Origin: Auanema rhodensis
Lineage: Eukaryota > Nematoda > Chromadorea > Rhabditida > Rhabditidae
DNA: 64,000 nucleotides
Direction of reading: 5' to 3'
NCBI GenBank assembly: GCA_964057225.1
Contig: OZ059898.1
Coordinates: 11,470,001-11,534,000 of the forward strand
Shown here: piece by piece, positions 62,431-64,000 of the stretch
Layout of the letters: the number at the start of each line of letters is the position of its first letter
Position numbering within the stretch: the first letter of the stretch is position 1
Translations under genes and position numbers: made by a program
Notes under the pieces: model-generated
The model's input: only the letters and a program-made list of their open reading frames with translations
What the model was told of the DNA's origin: nothing
The model's database searches: none

Positions 62431-64000
62431 TTTGTATGTCGTGAACTAAAAGCAGAAAATTAATAAAAATGAAGAAAATGAAGGAACCTATGAAAAAATC
62501 ACTAAGCGATTAATGATCATGGTTTAAAAAATAAAACAGTATTGCCGAAAAACGAGGGAAAATGAGGGAAAAGCAATACATCTTATAGCACTTATACATC
62601 ATGATGCCGGTCATCATTCTGTAAATTCGATCAAGAAAATAAGATACAGAAAACATTAATGATCAACACACAAATTGAACTTAAATAGTTGAAAGATCAA
62701 TTTTGTCAAGGCGCATTACGGAGTTGTTGGTCTGTCGTTAGCGAAATAGTATCGGTGATTAGGTTCACGGTAAGAGGAACGCTAATGTGGCTAAAGCAGT
62801 GAAAATAGGCAAAGACGATCTATGATATGGAAAAGAAACAGGCGTGGACTTATACATATTGAAAAAACCATAAGTCAGGTTCGTTCGGAGTTAGATGCTT
62901 AGCTAGTACGATTGAATGAAGGCGACATACATTGAAGTACACGCAAGCCATGTTCTCTATAGTATTTTGCCTTGACTAATGACTTAAATTCATTAGTTTT
63001 ATTTTAAGAATTTTAAACAAAATATGAAAAGAATAGGGGTAAGAGTAAGGGTAGAACAACTTCGAATATGTATTGTTATGTTACAGCTACGGATTCTGGA
63101 TTGGAGAAGAAGTGTGGGGCTATCGTATGAGGAACGCATGAAATGATTGATAATCAAAACGAAATTTTTGACTGAACGATTCCTTTAAATGTAATGATAA
63201 AAAAAGGTGAAAAATAAAAAAAAATAGCATAGATAACATATATCTTTAAACATGTTTTTGGTAGAATCTTTTAAAATAGAAGATGAAACAGCTTCATCTA
63301 GTTGTGTTTCTGGAAATATCTCTCTAAACGGATATAGTAATAGTACTAGAAACTATTTTATTATTATTATCGCTTTCTTCACAAAAGGATATATTTGATG
63401 ATGATAGTTATAGTAAAATGATAAGAAAATGTGATTTTAATGAGAAATATATGAGAAATTTGATGTTTGTATATGAAACAGTACTCATAGAAATAGTATT
63501 TCATCTTTAAAGAATCAAAAAATTGAAATTGAAACACTTTCGTCCTATACCATTGAGGATAGAGAACAATAAGAAAACAAAACAACAGATGAAAATTTGA
63601 AATTTTTGAATCAAGGAAAAAATATTTTTTGAGACTAGCTAGAAAATGTATTTATATCAATATGGTATAAGATGATGAAGAAGATAGACGGTATTTGAAA
63701 GATGAACAGGAATTGCATCACAGATCAGACGGACCTGTATGAGACGATAATCATGATCCAGTACTATCTTTAAAAGGAAGACAACATTGCTCTATCAAAT
63801 CTAATTTATGAAATATCGGCTGAAGAACGATTTTGTCGTTGATCATTGTAGTAGTGATGCAGAACGCTCATTTCACCAACAACCTCAGAATGGTACTTCA
63901 GAAGTTAGGGCTACGATGGCTTTAGCCACACCCTCTTCCCCTTTGAACTTAGTTCTACTTCGTTATGTTCTTCTTGATTCTGTTCTTTATTCGTTTCCTA
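62431..64000. other. 5' flank of the OATP gene to the window edge
   Basis: About 1.57 kb, AT-rich, purine-rich on the plus strand in places. The minus-strand frame 63379-63585 is Phe/Ile/Tyr-rich and unsupported. No gene or repeat recognised. Confidence 0.45.

Overview
The window reads as nuclear DNA of a nematode. It is AT-rich, with many short introns (mostly about 35-150 bp) ending in TTTCAG-like acceptors, and its gene set is typical of nematodes: a patched-related (PTR) transporter, a DB-module secreted protein, an NPP-9-type nucleoporin, a short-ectodomain receptor tyrosine kinase and a beta-tubulin ending in an acidic tail. In at least six genes a strong splice acceptor lies only 2-7 bases before the ATG, as expected for spliced-leader trans-splicing. 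Clade and species cannot be fixed from the sequence; a spirurine (clade III) parasite is a guess.

Layout, left to right. 595-831 (-): start of a small secreted protein. 3022-5463 (-): receptor tyrosine kinase. 6151-9825 (-): NPP-9/RanBP2-like nucleoporin, divergent from 10058-12756 (+), a WDR70 homologue, over a 232-bp shared promoter region. 12757-27555: about 15 kb of gene-poor DNA with purine/pyrimidine blocks, a long GA microsatellite, a diverged duplication, a long hairpin and a few coding-like islands. 27556-32216 (+): PTR protein. 33196-37349 (-): glutamate carboxypeptidase II (M28) homologue. 38553-39507 (-): DB-module secreted protein. 39508-45488: second gene-poor block. 45489-47892 (+): UNC-93/MFSD11-like membrane protein. 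48431-50353 (-): unrecognised protein with a C2HC zinc-knuckle-like N-terminus. 51501-52950 (+): DGAT2-family acyltransferase. 53424-56071 (+): unrecognised protein with PxPDY repeats. 57007-58622 (+): beta-tubulin. 59484-62430 (-): OATP (SLCO) transporter.

The genes do not form one pathway. They are a normal chromosomal mixture: nuclear transport, lipid metabolism, sterol-sensing/RND-type membrane proteins, peptidase, cytoskeleton and transport. I rebuilt exon chains by hand, joining GT-AG sites with matching reading phase. Most models close without conflict. Exceptions, each reported below, are a non-AG acceptor in WDR70, an altered glycine loop in the kinase, a junction and the 3' end of the OATP gene, and a possible GC-AG intron in the first gene.

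No CRISPR array, rRNA, tRNA or intact transposon was seen. No clearly new biological system was found; the best leads are the 22.6-23.0 kb hairpins, the two unrecognised genes and the spliced coding-like islands in the gene-poor block.
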